A stretch of DNA of 6,563 nucleotides from Chloroflexota bacterium (lineage in GTDB: Bacteria; Chloroflexota; Dehalococcoidia; DSTF01; JACRBR01): positions 1 to 6,563 of the forward strand of contig JACRBR010000290.1 in the NCBI GenBank assembly GCA_016213125.1, given 5' to 3'. The translations under genes and the position numbers were made by a program. Each line of letters begins with the position of its first letter. Position 1 is the first letter of the stretch. The notes beneath the pieces are model-generated. The model saw nothing but the letters and a program-made list of their open reading frames with translations. It was not told the origin of the DNA and did no database searches. This document shows positions 1 to 6,221 of this stretch, in pieces.

Positions 1-1818
1 ACCGGCACGCCGTTCTTCGGCATCCGGTACCAGGCGGTGGGCAAATCGCCCAAGACGGGCGGTTGGGGCGACGCGAACGCGGGAGGCGACTTCGGGCCGG
101 ACCTGAAGAACGCCGGGTGGGACGGCATCATGCTGTACGAGAAGAGCAGCAAGCCCGTCTACATTCACATCGACGACGACAAGGTGGAGATCAAAGACGC
201 CAGCGACCTCTGGGGCATGCTGGCCATCGACGTCGAGGCGAAGCTCAAGGAACGCCACGGCAAGAAGGCCTCCGTCTGCTGCATTGGCCCCGCGGGCGAG
301 AATCTCTCGCTGATGGCGGGCCTCTGCAACGAGCGCGGCCGGCTTGCGGCGCGCAGCGGCCTGGGCGCGGTGATGGGCTCGAAGAACGTGAAGGCGATTG
401 TCGTCAATGCGTCGAAGAACATCATCGGCTCCAGCCCGGAGATCATGAAGCAGGTTCGCACCTCGCTGGACCAGTTCGCGAAGCCGATCACCAACTTCTT
501 CCGCACCTACGGCACGACCGGCATCACGTTCCCATCGGCGATGTCCGGCGATGCGCCGGTGAAGAACTGGGGCGGCGTCGGCATGGTCGACTTCCCCATC
601 GCGGCGAATCTCACCGGAGACCAGTTCAACCTCCGCATGGACAAGAAGTACGCGTGCTGGCACTGCCCCGTCGCGTGCGGCGGCGAGTCGTACGCGTGGG
701 ACGAGCAGGAGAACCAGGCGAAGCTCCGCATCTCCAAGCGCGAGGGCGAGATCGCCGAGCTGCGGGCGTCGCTGGCAGCGGCCGCGGACGACCAGAAGCA
801 GGCCATCGAGGGCAACATCACCAAGCTGGAGAACGCGAACAAGGCGGATGGTGCGATCAAGAACGACCCGCGCTACCCATATCCGCACCACACGCATCGG
901 GCCGAGTATGAGACGACGACGTCGTTCGGCACGATGATGCTGAACAACGACCTGAACTCGCTGCAGTACGCGAATCACCTGTGCAACCAGTACGGGCTCG
1001 ACACGATCGCTGCGGGAGCGACGCTGGCGTTCGCGATGGAGTGCTTCGAGAACGGCCTCATCACGAAAGAAGACACCGACGGCCTCGATCTCAAGTGGGG
1101 CAACACCGAGGCGATCATGGCCGCGCTGCACAAGATCGGGACGAAAGAGGGCGCGTTCGGCGAGCTATTCGGCGACGGTGTGAGGGCCGCGTCGAAGAAG
1201 ATCGGACCGAAGTCGACCGAGTTCGCGATGGAGGTCGGCGGCGAGGAACTGCCGATGCACGACCCCAAGCTGCAGCCGGAGTACTTCACGACGTACAAGC
1301 TCGATGCCACTCCCGCGCGTCACACGCAGTACGAGGCGGCCCCGCGACCGGCATGGAACATGGCCAAGGCTCCGCAGGACCGCACGCAGGCGACCGACCG
1401 GGGTCAGCACCACACGGACGCTGCGGAGTACATGCACGTCGTAAACGCGGCCGGTATGTGCATGTTCATCATGATGGGGGCGCCCAACGACCGCATACCC
1501 GAGTGGATCAATACCGAGACCGGCTGGGACACGACGCACGACGAGATGAAGCAGGTTGGCGAGCGCATCGCGAACCTCCGAATGGCGTTCAACATCCGCG
1601 AGGGCGACATCCCGACGAAGCGCCGCATTCCCGCGCGCCTATGGGGTGGTGAGCCACTGCACGCGGGGCCGCACAAGGACATTCAGCTGGACGTAAAGAC
1701 GTTGGAGCAGGACTTCCTGGCGGCAAGCGACTGGGACGCCGAGACCGGGGCGCCAAGCAAGAAGAAGCTGGAGTCGCTGGGACTGGGCGACGTTGCAAGC
1801 GCCATCGGGGCGAAGTAA
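1..1818 (+). CDS. Aldehyde:ferredoxin oxidoreductase (AOR) family protein, 5'-truncated by the window edge
   Basis: The frame is open from base 1, so the gene starts upstream; 605 residues and the TAA stop are present. AOR-family enzymes are cytoplasmic tungsten- or molybdenum-pterin enzymes that oxidise aldehydes to carboxylic acids and pass electrons to ferredoxin through one [4Fe-4S] cluster. Visible family marks, numbered from base 1, are the N-terminal SPKTGGWGDANAGGDFGP segment (residues 15-33), IGPAGENL and GLGAVMGSKNVKAIVV (about 95-135), and Cys219-x2-Cys222-x3-Cys226. Further on come AEYET (301-305), LPMHDP (417-422), DATPARHT (435-442) and a distal Cys487 in GMCMF. The four cysteines match the cluster ligand pattern known for Pyrococcus furiosus AOR. 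By comparison with that enzyme, roughly 70 N-terminal residues are missing. Residues about 238-284 form a charged helical insertion between Cys226 and AEYET. No partner subunit or molybdopterin gene is visible. The substrate cannot be inferred. Family assignment is firm. Confidence 0.95.
   Translation, partial: TGTPFFGIRYQAVGKSPKTGGWGDANAGGDFGPDLKNAGWDGIMLYEKSSKPVYIHIDDDKVEIKDASDLWGMLAIDVEAKLKERHGKKASVCCIGPAGENLSLMAGLCNERGRLAARSGLGAVMGSKNVKAIVVNASKNIIGSSPEIMKQVRTSLDQFAKPITNFFRTYGTTGITFPSAMSGDAPVKNWGGVGMVDFPIAANLTGDQFNLRMDKKYACWHCPVACGGESYAWDEQENQAKLRISKREGEIAELRASLAAAADDQKQAIEGNITKLENANKADGAIKNDPRYPYPHHTHRAEYETTTSFGTMMLNNDLNSLQYANHLCNQYGLDTIAAGATLAFAMECFENGLITKEDTDGLDLKWGNTEAIMAALHKIGTKEGAFGELFGDGVRAASKKIGPKSTEFAMEVGGEELPMHDPKLQPEYFTTYKLDATPARHTQYEAAPRPAWNMAKAPQDRTQATDRGQHHTDAAEYMHVVNAAGMCMFIMMGAPNDRIPEWINTETGWDTTHDEMKQVGERIANLRMAFNIREGDIPTKRRIPARLWGGEPLHAGPHKDIQLDVKTLEQDFLAASDWDAETGAPSKKKLESLGLGDVASAIGAK
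712..852 (+). other. Helical/coiled-coil insertion within the AOR protein
   Basis: Residues 238-284 of the partial AOR are rich in Lys, Glu, Gln, Arg and Ala. They show hydrophobic spacing typical of amphipathic helices (I251, L254, L258, then I269, I273, L276), broken around AAAADD. A helical hairpin is the simplest reading. The stretch lies between the CxxCxxxC cluster ligands and the AEYET motif. In P. furiosus AOR the equivalent interval is short, so about 50-60 residues appear to be added here. Function is unknown; an oligomerisation or partner-docking role is inference only. Confidence 0.6.
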
Positions 1819-1857
1819 AGCGCCGCATCTTTCAGGGAAGCACGGTTTGCGCTATCG

Positions 1858-1883
1858 AGAGACCCCGTCTCAGCGGGGTCTCT
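1858..1883 (+). terminator. Hairpin downstream of the AOR gene, probable terminator
   Basis: A perfect 10-bp inverted repeat (AGAGACCCCG at 1858-1867 and its complement at 1874-1883) encloses a 6-nt loop, 39 bases after the AOR stop. It is followed by TTGGTCGTCCCTT, not a clean T-run, so it is a GC-rich hairpin of weak canonical type. Its place between the AOR gene and the lipoprotein pair supports a terminator or 3'-end stabilising role. Confidence 0.65.
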
Positions 1884-1952
1884 TGGTCGTCCCTTATGGC
1901 TATTGGCGCGGGCTGATCCACGGGAGTAGGCTTCGGGCGAATGCGAGGCCGC

Positions 1953-1968
1953 CCGGCGGCTTCGCCGG
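1953..1968 (+). other. Small hairpin just upstream of the first lipoprotein RBS
   Basis: CCGGCG (1953-1958) and CGCCGG (1963-1968) can pair around a GCTT loop and end three bases before the AGGAG at 1972. It could affect access to the ribosome binding site, but a 6-bp GC stem is easily found by chance in DNA this GC-rich. The rest of the 166-base gap (1819-1984) holds the terminator-like hairpin and no convincing -35/-10 pair. Confidence 0.25.
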
Positions 1969-1971
1969 AAC

Positions 1972-1976
1972 AGGAG
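1972..1976 (+). promoter_or_regulatory. Ribosome binding site of the first lipoprotein gene
   Basis: AGGAG lies eight bases upstream of ATG 1985. It fixes the start at 1985; the frame stays open further upstream, back to 1793, but only as a read-through of the hairpin-containing gap. Confidence 0.75.
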
Positions 1977-1984
1977 AAGCGCCC

Positions 1985-2512
1985 ATGCCAGCCATTCTTC
2001 GCGCCGCCGCCGTTACGCTGTCGCTGTTGCTTCTGCCCGCGGCGTTCGTCGCCTGCAACAGCAAAGGCGAGCTCTCGCTGGAAGACTACTTTGCGGAGTT
2101 GGAGAAGCTGGACAGCACCCAGTCGGAAGCCCAGGACAAACTCGACGGCGAGTACGAGGACAGGCTCAACCCGTCGGAGTTCAGCGAGGACGTCAGCAAG
2201 GATTTCCAGGATTACTTCCGGGCTTCGCGGGATGCCGCGCAGGCGTTCGCGGACGACCTGAAGGACCTGGAAGCGCCGGACGAGGCTGCCGACGCGCACG
2301 ACGAGGCGGTTGCCGCGTTCGGCGACTGCCTGGACAGGACGGGTGATGTCATCAACGACATCGGAGACGCGGAGTCGTTCGAGGAGTTGGGCGCGATCTT
2401 CGAGGACGAATCGATCGCCGAGGCGTGCGACAAGACAACGGCCGCGTGTGAGACCCTGCAAGGAATCGCCGACGAGAACGATGTCGATGTGAGCCTCGAC
2501 TGCGGCGAGTGA
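1985..2512 (+). CDS. Small acidic lipoprotein, first copy of a tandem pair (unknown function)
   Basis: The product is 175 aa. Its N-terminus is a lipoprotein signal: Arg6, a hydrophobic stretch (residues 7-23) and a lipobox FVAC with Cys24 as the lipidation site. The mature 152 residues are strongly acidic and look mostly helical, so an outward-facing lipid-anchored protein is likely. Cysteines beyond Cys24 are at 115, 148, 155 and 173. It is clearly homologous to the next gene: shared LSLxxYF near the mature start, LxxPDEAxxxHD (about 95-106), DIGxAE (125-130), an AC then LQ segment at 154-159, and a C-terminal Asp/Glu-Cys. I do not recognise a named family. The start at ATG 1985 is supported by an AGGAG eight bases upstream and by the signal peptide. 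It probably forms an operon with the paralogue that begins 48 bases downstream. Confidence 0.88.
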   Translation: MPAILRAAAVTLSLLLLPAAFVACNSKGELSLEDYFAELEKLDSTQSEAQDKLDGEYEDRLNPSEFSEDVSKDFQDYFRASRDAAQAFADDLKDLEAPDEAADAHDEAVAAFGDCLDRTGDVINDIGDAESFEELGAIFEDESIAEACDKTTAACETLQGIADENDVDVSLDCGE

Positions 2513-2544
2513 CGTCCGGCGCGCGGGTATGTGGCTGAAGGAAC

Positions 2545-2550
2545 AAGGAG
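2545..2550 (+). promoter_or_regulatory. Ribosome binding site that decides the start of the second lipoprotein gene
   Basis: AAGGAG lies ten bases upstream of GTG 2561. The alternative GTG at 2531 lies upstream of this site and would add ten residues ahead of a well-formed lipoprotein signal, so 2561 is preferred. Confidence 0.7.
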
Positions 2551-2560
2551 CACGCTTCCG

Positions 2561-3088
2561 GTGAAGAAGCTGATACGACTCTCGCTCGTCCTGGTGGCGA
2601 CGATTGGCCTCGCATCGACAGTGGCAGGCTGCAAGGGCGGAGGAGGCGCGCTCTCACTGGACGAGTACTTCGAGAAGTACGAGCAACTGGATAACGAGGC
2701 GGAGAACGGCACGGCCGATCTGGAGCGGGAGTACGACGCGGCGCTGACTTCCACAACGTTGAACGACGAGGTGCGCGCAGACCTGCAGGAGTTCTACACG
2801 AAGCAGGTCGACGTCCGCCGGGAGTACGTCGAGGGCATCTCTAAGCTCGATCCGCCGGATGAAGCGCAGGCGCCCCACGACGCTTCGGTGTCGTCGTATG
2901 AGGCTGTGCTGACGGCGTTCACGGGGATTATCGACGACATCGGCGAGGCGGAGACGATTAGCGACCTGGAGACGATCTTCGGCGGGGCCGAGATCACGGC
3001 GGCCATCGAGGCGGCAACAAAGGCATGTGTCGACCTGCAGCAGGTGGCCGATGACAACAACATCAACGTCAACCTGGAGTGCGAATAG
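2561..3088 (+). CDS. Small acidic lipoprotein, second copy of a tandem pair (unknown function)
   Basis: Read from GTG 2561, the product is 175 aa, exactly the length of its upstream paralogue. Its lipobox Cys is again residue 24. The signal is textbook: Lys2-Lys3, a hydrophobic core, then VAGC. A short Gly-rich linker (25-29) precedes LSLDEYF. The mature chain is acidic and helix-rich. Beyond Cys24 it has only Cys156 and Cys174, spaced 18 apart as Cys155 and Cys173 are in the first copy; this suggests a conserved disulfide. The LxPPDEAxxxHD, DIGEAE and C-terminal motifs are shared with the first copy. A longer GTG start at 2531 is possible but would put the signal peptide ten residues inside. 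The gap after the first copy is 48 bases with no terminator, so co-transcription is likely. Function is not recognised; a helical envelope protein that binds or scaffolds something is only a guess. Confidence 0.87.
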   Translation: MKKLIRLSLVLVATIGLASTVAGCKGGGGALSLDEYFEKYEQLDNEAENGTADLEREYDAALTSTTLNDEVRADLQEFYTKQVDVRREYVEGISKLDPPDEAQAPHDASVSSYEAVLTAFTGIIDDIGEAETISDLETIFGGAEITAAIEAATKACVDLQQVADDNNINVNLECE

Positions 3089-3100
3089 GCCGGGGTTGGC

Positions 3101-3112
3101 CAGACTATCGCG
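3101..3112 (+). promoter_or_regulatory. Weak candidate -10 element for a leaderless PPOX transcript
   Basis: CAGACT (3101-3106) sits six bases before ATG 3113, the same spacing as the TATACT elements of the GRAM-like and P450 genes. It keeps the A at position 2 and the T at position 6 that matter most in a -10 hexamer. No good Shine-Dalgarno lies 5-12 bases before this ATG. The match is only 4 of 6 to TATACT, so read-through from the lipoprotein genes 24 bases upstream is equally possible. Confidence 0.25.
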
Positions 3113-3550
3113 ATGAACGCCTCGCTTTCGGCCGAGATCCGAGCGTACGTCGAGGGACAGCGCATCGCCAGGCTGGCCACGGTGGACGAGCGCAACAGGC
3201 CGCATCTGGTGCCGATCTGCTTCGCGCTGGACGGCGAGACGCTGTACACGGCTATCGACGAGAAGCCGAAGGGCGGGGACCCGGCGCGCCTGCGCCGCCT
3301 GCGCAACATCGCCTCCAATCCACAGGTGCAGGTACTGTTCGACACGTACGAGGACGTCGACTGGGCGGCATTGCGGTACGTGCAGTTGCGGGGCCGCGCC
3401 CGTGTAGTTCAGCCGGGCGATCCGCAGCACCTTCCGGCGGTGGCGTTGCTTCGCGGCCGATACCGGCAGTACGGCATGATGGCGCTGGAGTCGCATCCGA
3501 TCATCGCGATTACTGTCGATAGGGCCGTGGCCTGGGCCGGCCGGGGATAA
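3113..3550 (+). CDS. PPOX-class probable F420-dependent oxidoreductase (Rv0121-like)
   Basis: This is a 145-aa soluble protein of the pyridoxamine-5'-phosphate-oxidase-like split-barrel fold. Recognisable stretches are RIARLATVDERNRPHLVPIC (17-36), the strand and loop FALDGETLYTAIDEKPK (37-53), RLRNIASNPQVQVLFDTYED (62-81) and ALRYVQLRGRARVV (86-99). It ends in a short IIAITVDRAVAW strand (130-141). This pattern and length fit the Mycobacterium Rv0121-type subgroup, which is predicted to use coenzyme F420 rather than FMN; substrates are generally unknown. The ATG at 3113 is preferred because the conserved first helix begins within a few residues. It follows the second lipoprotein by 24 bases without a visible terminator. 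Cofactor choice between F420 and FMN cannot be proved from this sequence. No F420 biosynthesis gene is in the window. Confidence 0.9.
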   Translation: MNASLSAEIRAYVEGQRIARLATVDERNRPHLVPICFALDGETLYTAIDEKPKGGDPARLRRLRNIASNPQVQVLFDTYEDVDWAALRYVQLRGRARVVQPGDPQHLPAVALLRGRYRQYGMMALESHPIIAITVDRAVAWAGRG

Positions 3551-3582
3551 GGGCCGGGCGGCGCACCGACATAAGAAGCGGC

Positions 3583-3594
3583 TATACTACGCGC
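3583..3594 (+). promoter_or_regulatory. -10 element (TATACT) for a probable leaderless transcript of the GRAM-like gene
   Basis: TATACT (3583-3588, 5 of 6 matches to TATAAT) is followed by six bases and then ATG 3595. Transcription from such an element would begin at or next to the ATG. No Shine-Dalgarno is present just upstream, and no convincing -35 hexamer is seen near 3560-3565. The P450 gene has the same hexamer at the same distance. Confidence 0.6.
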
Positions 3595-4008
3595 ATGGCG
3601 TCCCGCAGCCATAGTTGGTTCGACGCTGAGAAGCTGCTGCCCGGCGAGGACTTCGTCCGCGCCGGTGTCGTGCGCGCCCGTATCGATGTTGCTCCGTACT
3701 GGTGGCAGGGCGAACTCGTGTTGACCAGCGACCGGCTGTTCTTTCTCCCGGACGTCGAGCATCCGCTCATTTCCAGCATCGCCTTCTGGCTGCACGACCT
3801 CATCGATACGGGGCCGGCGGGCCGCAACCGGCTGCATGTCCGCACCACCAACGAGGCCGCGCTGTTCCAGGTGCTGGCCACGGGCCCGGCGGCGGTGGCG
3901 GGGCATGCGTTCGCCGGCTGGCTGCGGCTCATCGACTCACATCGAAGGATGGCGCGGCCCAGCACGGCGTTCGAGACCGATGCCGCGTCCCGGCGAGCCG
4001 CCGGATGA
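3595..4008 (+). CDS. Small GRAM/PH-like domain protein
   Basis: This 137-aa protein has no signal peptide or membrane segment, so it is probably cytoplasmic. The central part reads like a GRAM or bacterial PH-like domain. It has a short helix and a 'pGE' type entry (16-18), then strands at 23-33 (GVVRARIDV region). WWQGELVLTSDRLFFLPD follows at 36-53, with the hallmark 'G-x-L-x-L-T-S-D-R-L-x-F' strand pair. A strand around residues 80-92 (LHVRTTNEAALFQV) and a C-terminal helix (98-117) complete the fold. GRAM/PH domains often bind membranes or protein partners; what this one binds is unknown. The start at ATG 3595 fits a leaderless transcript from TATACT at 3583. Its TGA stop overlaps the start of the hydrolase gene (ATGA, 4005-4008), so the two are probably translationally coupled and act together, possibly at the membrane. 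The domain call rests on pattern only. Confidence 0.65.
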   Translation: MASRSHSWFDAEKLLPGEDFVRAGVVRARIDVAPYWWQGELVLTSDRLFFLPDVEHPLISSIAFWLHDLIDTGPAGRNRLHVRTTNEAALFQVLATGPAAVAGHAFAGWLRLIDSHRRMARPSTAFETDAASRRAAG

Positions 4009-5021
4009 AACTAGCGGTCCTGGTGACGCTGGCACTTGCGGTGGCCGGAGGCGCCATCGCCCTCTCCATTGTGTTCCTGCGGGAGACCGGCAGCGAAGGC
4101 CGCGCCGTGGGCATCGAGCCGCTGACGACCCTGGCGGCGCCCGGGGAGCTGACGAAGACCTTGCCGTCGTCGTGGATGGACGGCCTCAAGCTGTCGCGTG
4201 GCGGCGAGTCGCTGCTTATCTCGTGCGGTGACTCCGACGGCGACGGCCTGCTGACCAGCGCTGACAATCCGGCGTATGGTTCGCTGGAGATTCCGCTCGA
4301 GGAGGAAAAGGCGTGCGTGGGACCCCAGCAGCACCGGGACATCTACGCGGGCGTTGCATCGAGCACGAACGCGTACAACTGCGACGCGCGGCCCGCACCG
4401 GCGCTCATCGTGGCCATCGGCTCGGCTGGGACCGATCTGCTCGACCCTTCGGCGGGCGAGAGCACGGGCGTGCTCGACCTGATCAACGAGTTGCAGGGGC
4501 GCGCGCTGTCGGCCGGGATCTCGACGTTGCCTGTACTGTCCACGGCGGCGATCTTCGGGGCGGACCCACCTCAGACAAACATGGAACGGTTCCTGGCGAA
4601 CGACATCGCCCGGAGGCTGGACGAGATGCCGTGTCTGCGGACGATCCTGATCGGTCACAGTCACGGCGGAGCGACGGTTACCGCGGTTTCGGCGGTGCTG
4701 GACGAGAGCTATGCCGCGCGAATCTTCGGCGTGCTGATCGACCGGACGACGGTGCTGTACGACCGCCCCGAGACGGAGTTCCCTTCACGCACGAAGATCC
4801 TCAACGTGTTCCAGACGAACGAGGGGTGGCACGGGGAGCCGCTGGGGCTGCCCAACGTCTATAACGTCGACCAGTCGTACGAACGCGCTCCTGTCGCGCT
4901 CAGCGACGGGGGCGGGGGATACGCGGCGGTCACGCACAAGACGCTGGACGACGCGCCGGGGGTGCGGCGGCTGATCGTCGATGCGGTGATGACGTGGCTG
5001 GGCGAGCAGCCCGCGCAATAG
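4005..5021 (+). CDS. Membrane-anchored alpha/beta hydrolase with an EF-hand-like loop
   Basis: The product is 338 aa. Residues 3-25 form a single hydrophobic segment after Lys2, followed by Arg26. There is no obvious cleavage site, so it is probably a signal anchor with the catalytic part outside the cytoplasm. DSDGDGLLTSAD (76-87) fits the 12-residue calcium loop of EF-hand or dockerin type. The nucleophile elbow is GHSHGG (217-222), giving Ser219 as the likely catalytic serine. His311 (VTHKT) is a plausible catalytic His, and Asp246 (LIDRT) a possible acid. Cysteines at 74, 104, 126 and 210 could form disulfides if the domain is exported. Substrate is unknown; lipase or esterase activity is the family-level expectation. 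ATG 4005 overlaps the GRAM-like stop codon. The frame runs open upstream to 3702, but that part is a shadow of the GRAM-like gene and lacks a signal segment. Confidence 0.85.
   Translation: MKLAVLVTLALAVAGGAIALSIVFLRETGSEGRAVGIEPLTTLAAPGELTKTLPSSWMDGLKLSRGGESLLISCGDSDGDGLLTSADNPAYGSLEIPLEEEKACVGPQQHRDIYAGVASSTNAYNCDARPAPALIVAIGSAGTDLLDPSAGESTGVLDLINELQGRALSAGISTLPVLSTAAIFGADPPQTNMERFLANDIARRLDEMPCLRTILIGHSHGGATVTAVSAVLDESYAARIFGVLIDRTTVLYDRPETEFPSRTKILNVFQTNEGWHGEPLGLPNVYNVDQSYERAPVALSDGGGGYAAVTHKTLDDAPGVRRLIVDAVMTWLGEQPAQ
4230..4265 (+). other. EF-hand/dockerin-like calcium-binding loop in the hydrolase
   Basis: Residues 76-87 of the hydrolase have Asp at loop positions 1, 3 and 5, Gly at 6, a hydrophobic residue at 8 and Asp at 12. 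This is the canonical DxDxDG pattern. It lies between the anchor and the catalytic core. A single loop without a clear flanking helix pair resembles the dockerin or thrombospondin-type use of this motif more than a full EF-hand. Confidence 0.6.
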
Positions 5022-5060
5022 CGCCTGGTCCCCCGTGTCCTACCGGGCGGAGACAGGCGC
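5021..5060. terminator. Candidate bidirectional hairpin between the convergent hydrolase and P450 genes
   Basis: GCGCCTG (5021-5027) can pair with CAGGCGC (5054-5060). Inside it, CCCG (5032-5035) can pair with CGGG (5044-5047). The structure spans the 17-18 base gap and the P450 stop codon, so it could end transcription from either side. There is no T-run, and the inner loop is interrupted; support is modest. Confidence 0.35.
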
Positions 5061-6221
5061 CGGCTCGAAGGCGAGCGGCAGGCGCTCCATTCCGCGGAGA
5101 AACAGCGAATCGAGCCGCTTCGCGCGGGGCTCGAGCGTGATCCCGTCGAAGCGCCGCAGCAGCTCCTCGAACGCCACCTTCGCCTCGAGGCGGGCCAGGG
5201 GGGCGCCGAGGCAGAAGTGCACGCCCATGCCGAAGGCCAGGTGTCCCTGCGTATTTCGTTCGATGTCGAACCGCGCTGCGTCCGGGAACTTCGCATCGTC
5301 GCGGTTTCCAGATGCGTAGATCGGGATGACGGTGTTGCCCGCGGGAATGGCTGTGCCCGCGACCTCTGTGTCTTGCGTCGTGGTGCGGAAGAGGAACTGG
5401 ACGGGGGAGTCCCACCGAAGGGCCTCCTCCACCATGTTCGGGATGCGGGCGGGATCCTCGCGAAGCCGTTCCATCTGCTCCGGGTGGTCGCACAGGGCCT
5501 TCATGGCGTTGCCGATGAGGTTCGTGGTGGTCTCGTTGCCCGCGATGAGGAGCAGCATGGCGAAGGCGACGATCTCTTCGGTGGTGAGGCGCCCGTCGGC
5601 CTCCTCGGCGCGCACAAGGGCCGAGATGAGATCGTCGCGGGGCGCGCGCCTGCGGCGTTCCACCGCCTCCTCGAAGTACTGGCGGAACGCGAGGAGGTCG
5701 CCGCTCAGGGCCTCGCGCGCTGAGGGATCCGCGGCCGTGGCGGAGATCACGGCGGTGGACCAGCGTTTGAAGTCGTCGCGGCGATCGGGCTCGACGCCAA
5801 GGATCTCGGCAATGATGGTCACGGGCAGAGGCACGGCCAGATCGGCTACGAGATCCATCCGGCCGGAGGCGGCGACGCGATCGATCAGGCCGCGGGTGAT
5901 CTCCCGGATCCGTGGCTCCATCTCCGCCACCATCCGCGGGGTGAAGGCGCGGTTCACCAAGTTCCGCAGATACGTATGGTCCGGCGGGTCTGTATTGATG
6001 ATGGTGCGCGTACCCCTGCCATCGAGGTTGGGGCTACCGCCCATCCCGGCGGAGGAGAAGACCTGCGGATTCTTGAGGACGTGCGAGACATCGTCGTACC
6101 GGCTGACCACCCAGAGGTTGAGGCCGGTGTGGAACACGGGCGCCTCGGCCCGTAGCCGGGTGTAGACCGCGTACGGATCGTCCTTGAACTCCTGCGTGAA
6201 GGGATTGAAGTCGAGCGGCAT
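5040..6221 (-). CDS. Cytochrome P450, soluble bacterial class
   Basis: The product is a complete 393-aa P450 of usual bacterial length, without a membrane anchor. Such enzymes use heme, O2 and two electrons from separate redox partners to hydroxylate small organic substrates. Motifs: FNPFTQEFKDDPYAVY at the N-terminus (5-20), DPPDHTYLRNLVNRAFTP (78-95), the I-helix oxygen-activation motif AGNETT (227-232), and the K-helix ExxR (Glu266-Arg269). FRTT follows at 278-281, and the heme loop is HLAFGMGVHFCLGAPLAR (327-344) with Cys337 as the axial thiolate. ATG 6221 is chosen because the conserved N-terminus begins there and a TATACT element lies six bases upstream. The frame runs open to 6374, but those 51 extra residues read through the hairpin region. 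No ferredoxin or reductase gene is adjacent. The family is certain; the substrate and CYP family number are not assignable by eye. Confidence 0.97.
   Translation of the reverse strand: MPLDFNPFTQEFKDDPYAVYTRLRAEAPVFHTGLNLWVVSRYDDVSHVLKNPQVFSSAGMGGSPNLDGRGTRTIINTDPPDHTYLRNLVNRAFTPRMVAEMEPRIREITRGLIDRVAASGRMDLVADLAVPLPVTIIAEILGVEPDRRDDFKRWSTAVISATAADPSAREALSGDLLAFRQYFEEAVERRRRAPRDDLISALVRAEEADGRLTTEEIVAFAMLLLIAGNETTTNLIGNAMKALCDHPEQMERLREDPARIPNMVEEALRWDSPVQFLFRTTTQDTEVAGTAIPAGNTVIPIYASGNRDDAKFPDAARFDIERNTQGHLAFGMGVHFCLGAPLARLEAKVAFEELLRRFDGITLEPRAKRLDSLFLRGMERLPLAFEPAPVSAR

Noticed and set aside
165..1682. Several long minus-strand and alternative-frame open frames inside the AOR gene
   Set aside because: They are shadows produced by GC-rich codon use. 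Their translations are Arg/Ser/Pro-rich and show no family motifs, while the AOR frame is conserved throughout.
1883..1911. TTGGTC as a -35 box for the lipoprotein pair
   Set aside because: No acceptable -10 hexamer lies at 16-18 bases spacing, so a promoter could not be supported.
1793..1984. Extended N-terminus of the first lipoprotein, reading through the upstream gap
   Set aside because: It would translate the terminator-like hairpin and bury the lipoprotein signal about 64 residues inside. The AGGAG plus ATG at 1985 explains the start.
2654..3496. 280-residue minus-strand open frame opposite the second lipoprotein and PPOX genes
   Set aside because: It is an Arg/Val/Leu-rich mirror frame spanning two well-supported plus-strand genes, with no motif or start signal.
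3535..3542. GGCCGGCC palindrome upstream of the GRAM-like gene, also present near the P450 promoter
   Set aside because: Its distance from TATACT differs greatly (about 40 versus 6 bases), and such GC palindromes are expected by chance at this base composition.
3702..4004. Extended N-terminus of the hydrolase overlapping the GRAM-like gene
   Set aside because: The extension is Arg/Ala/Gly/Pro-rich out-of-frame translation of the GRAM-like gene. The start at 4005 gives a proper membrane anchor and an ATGA overlap.
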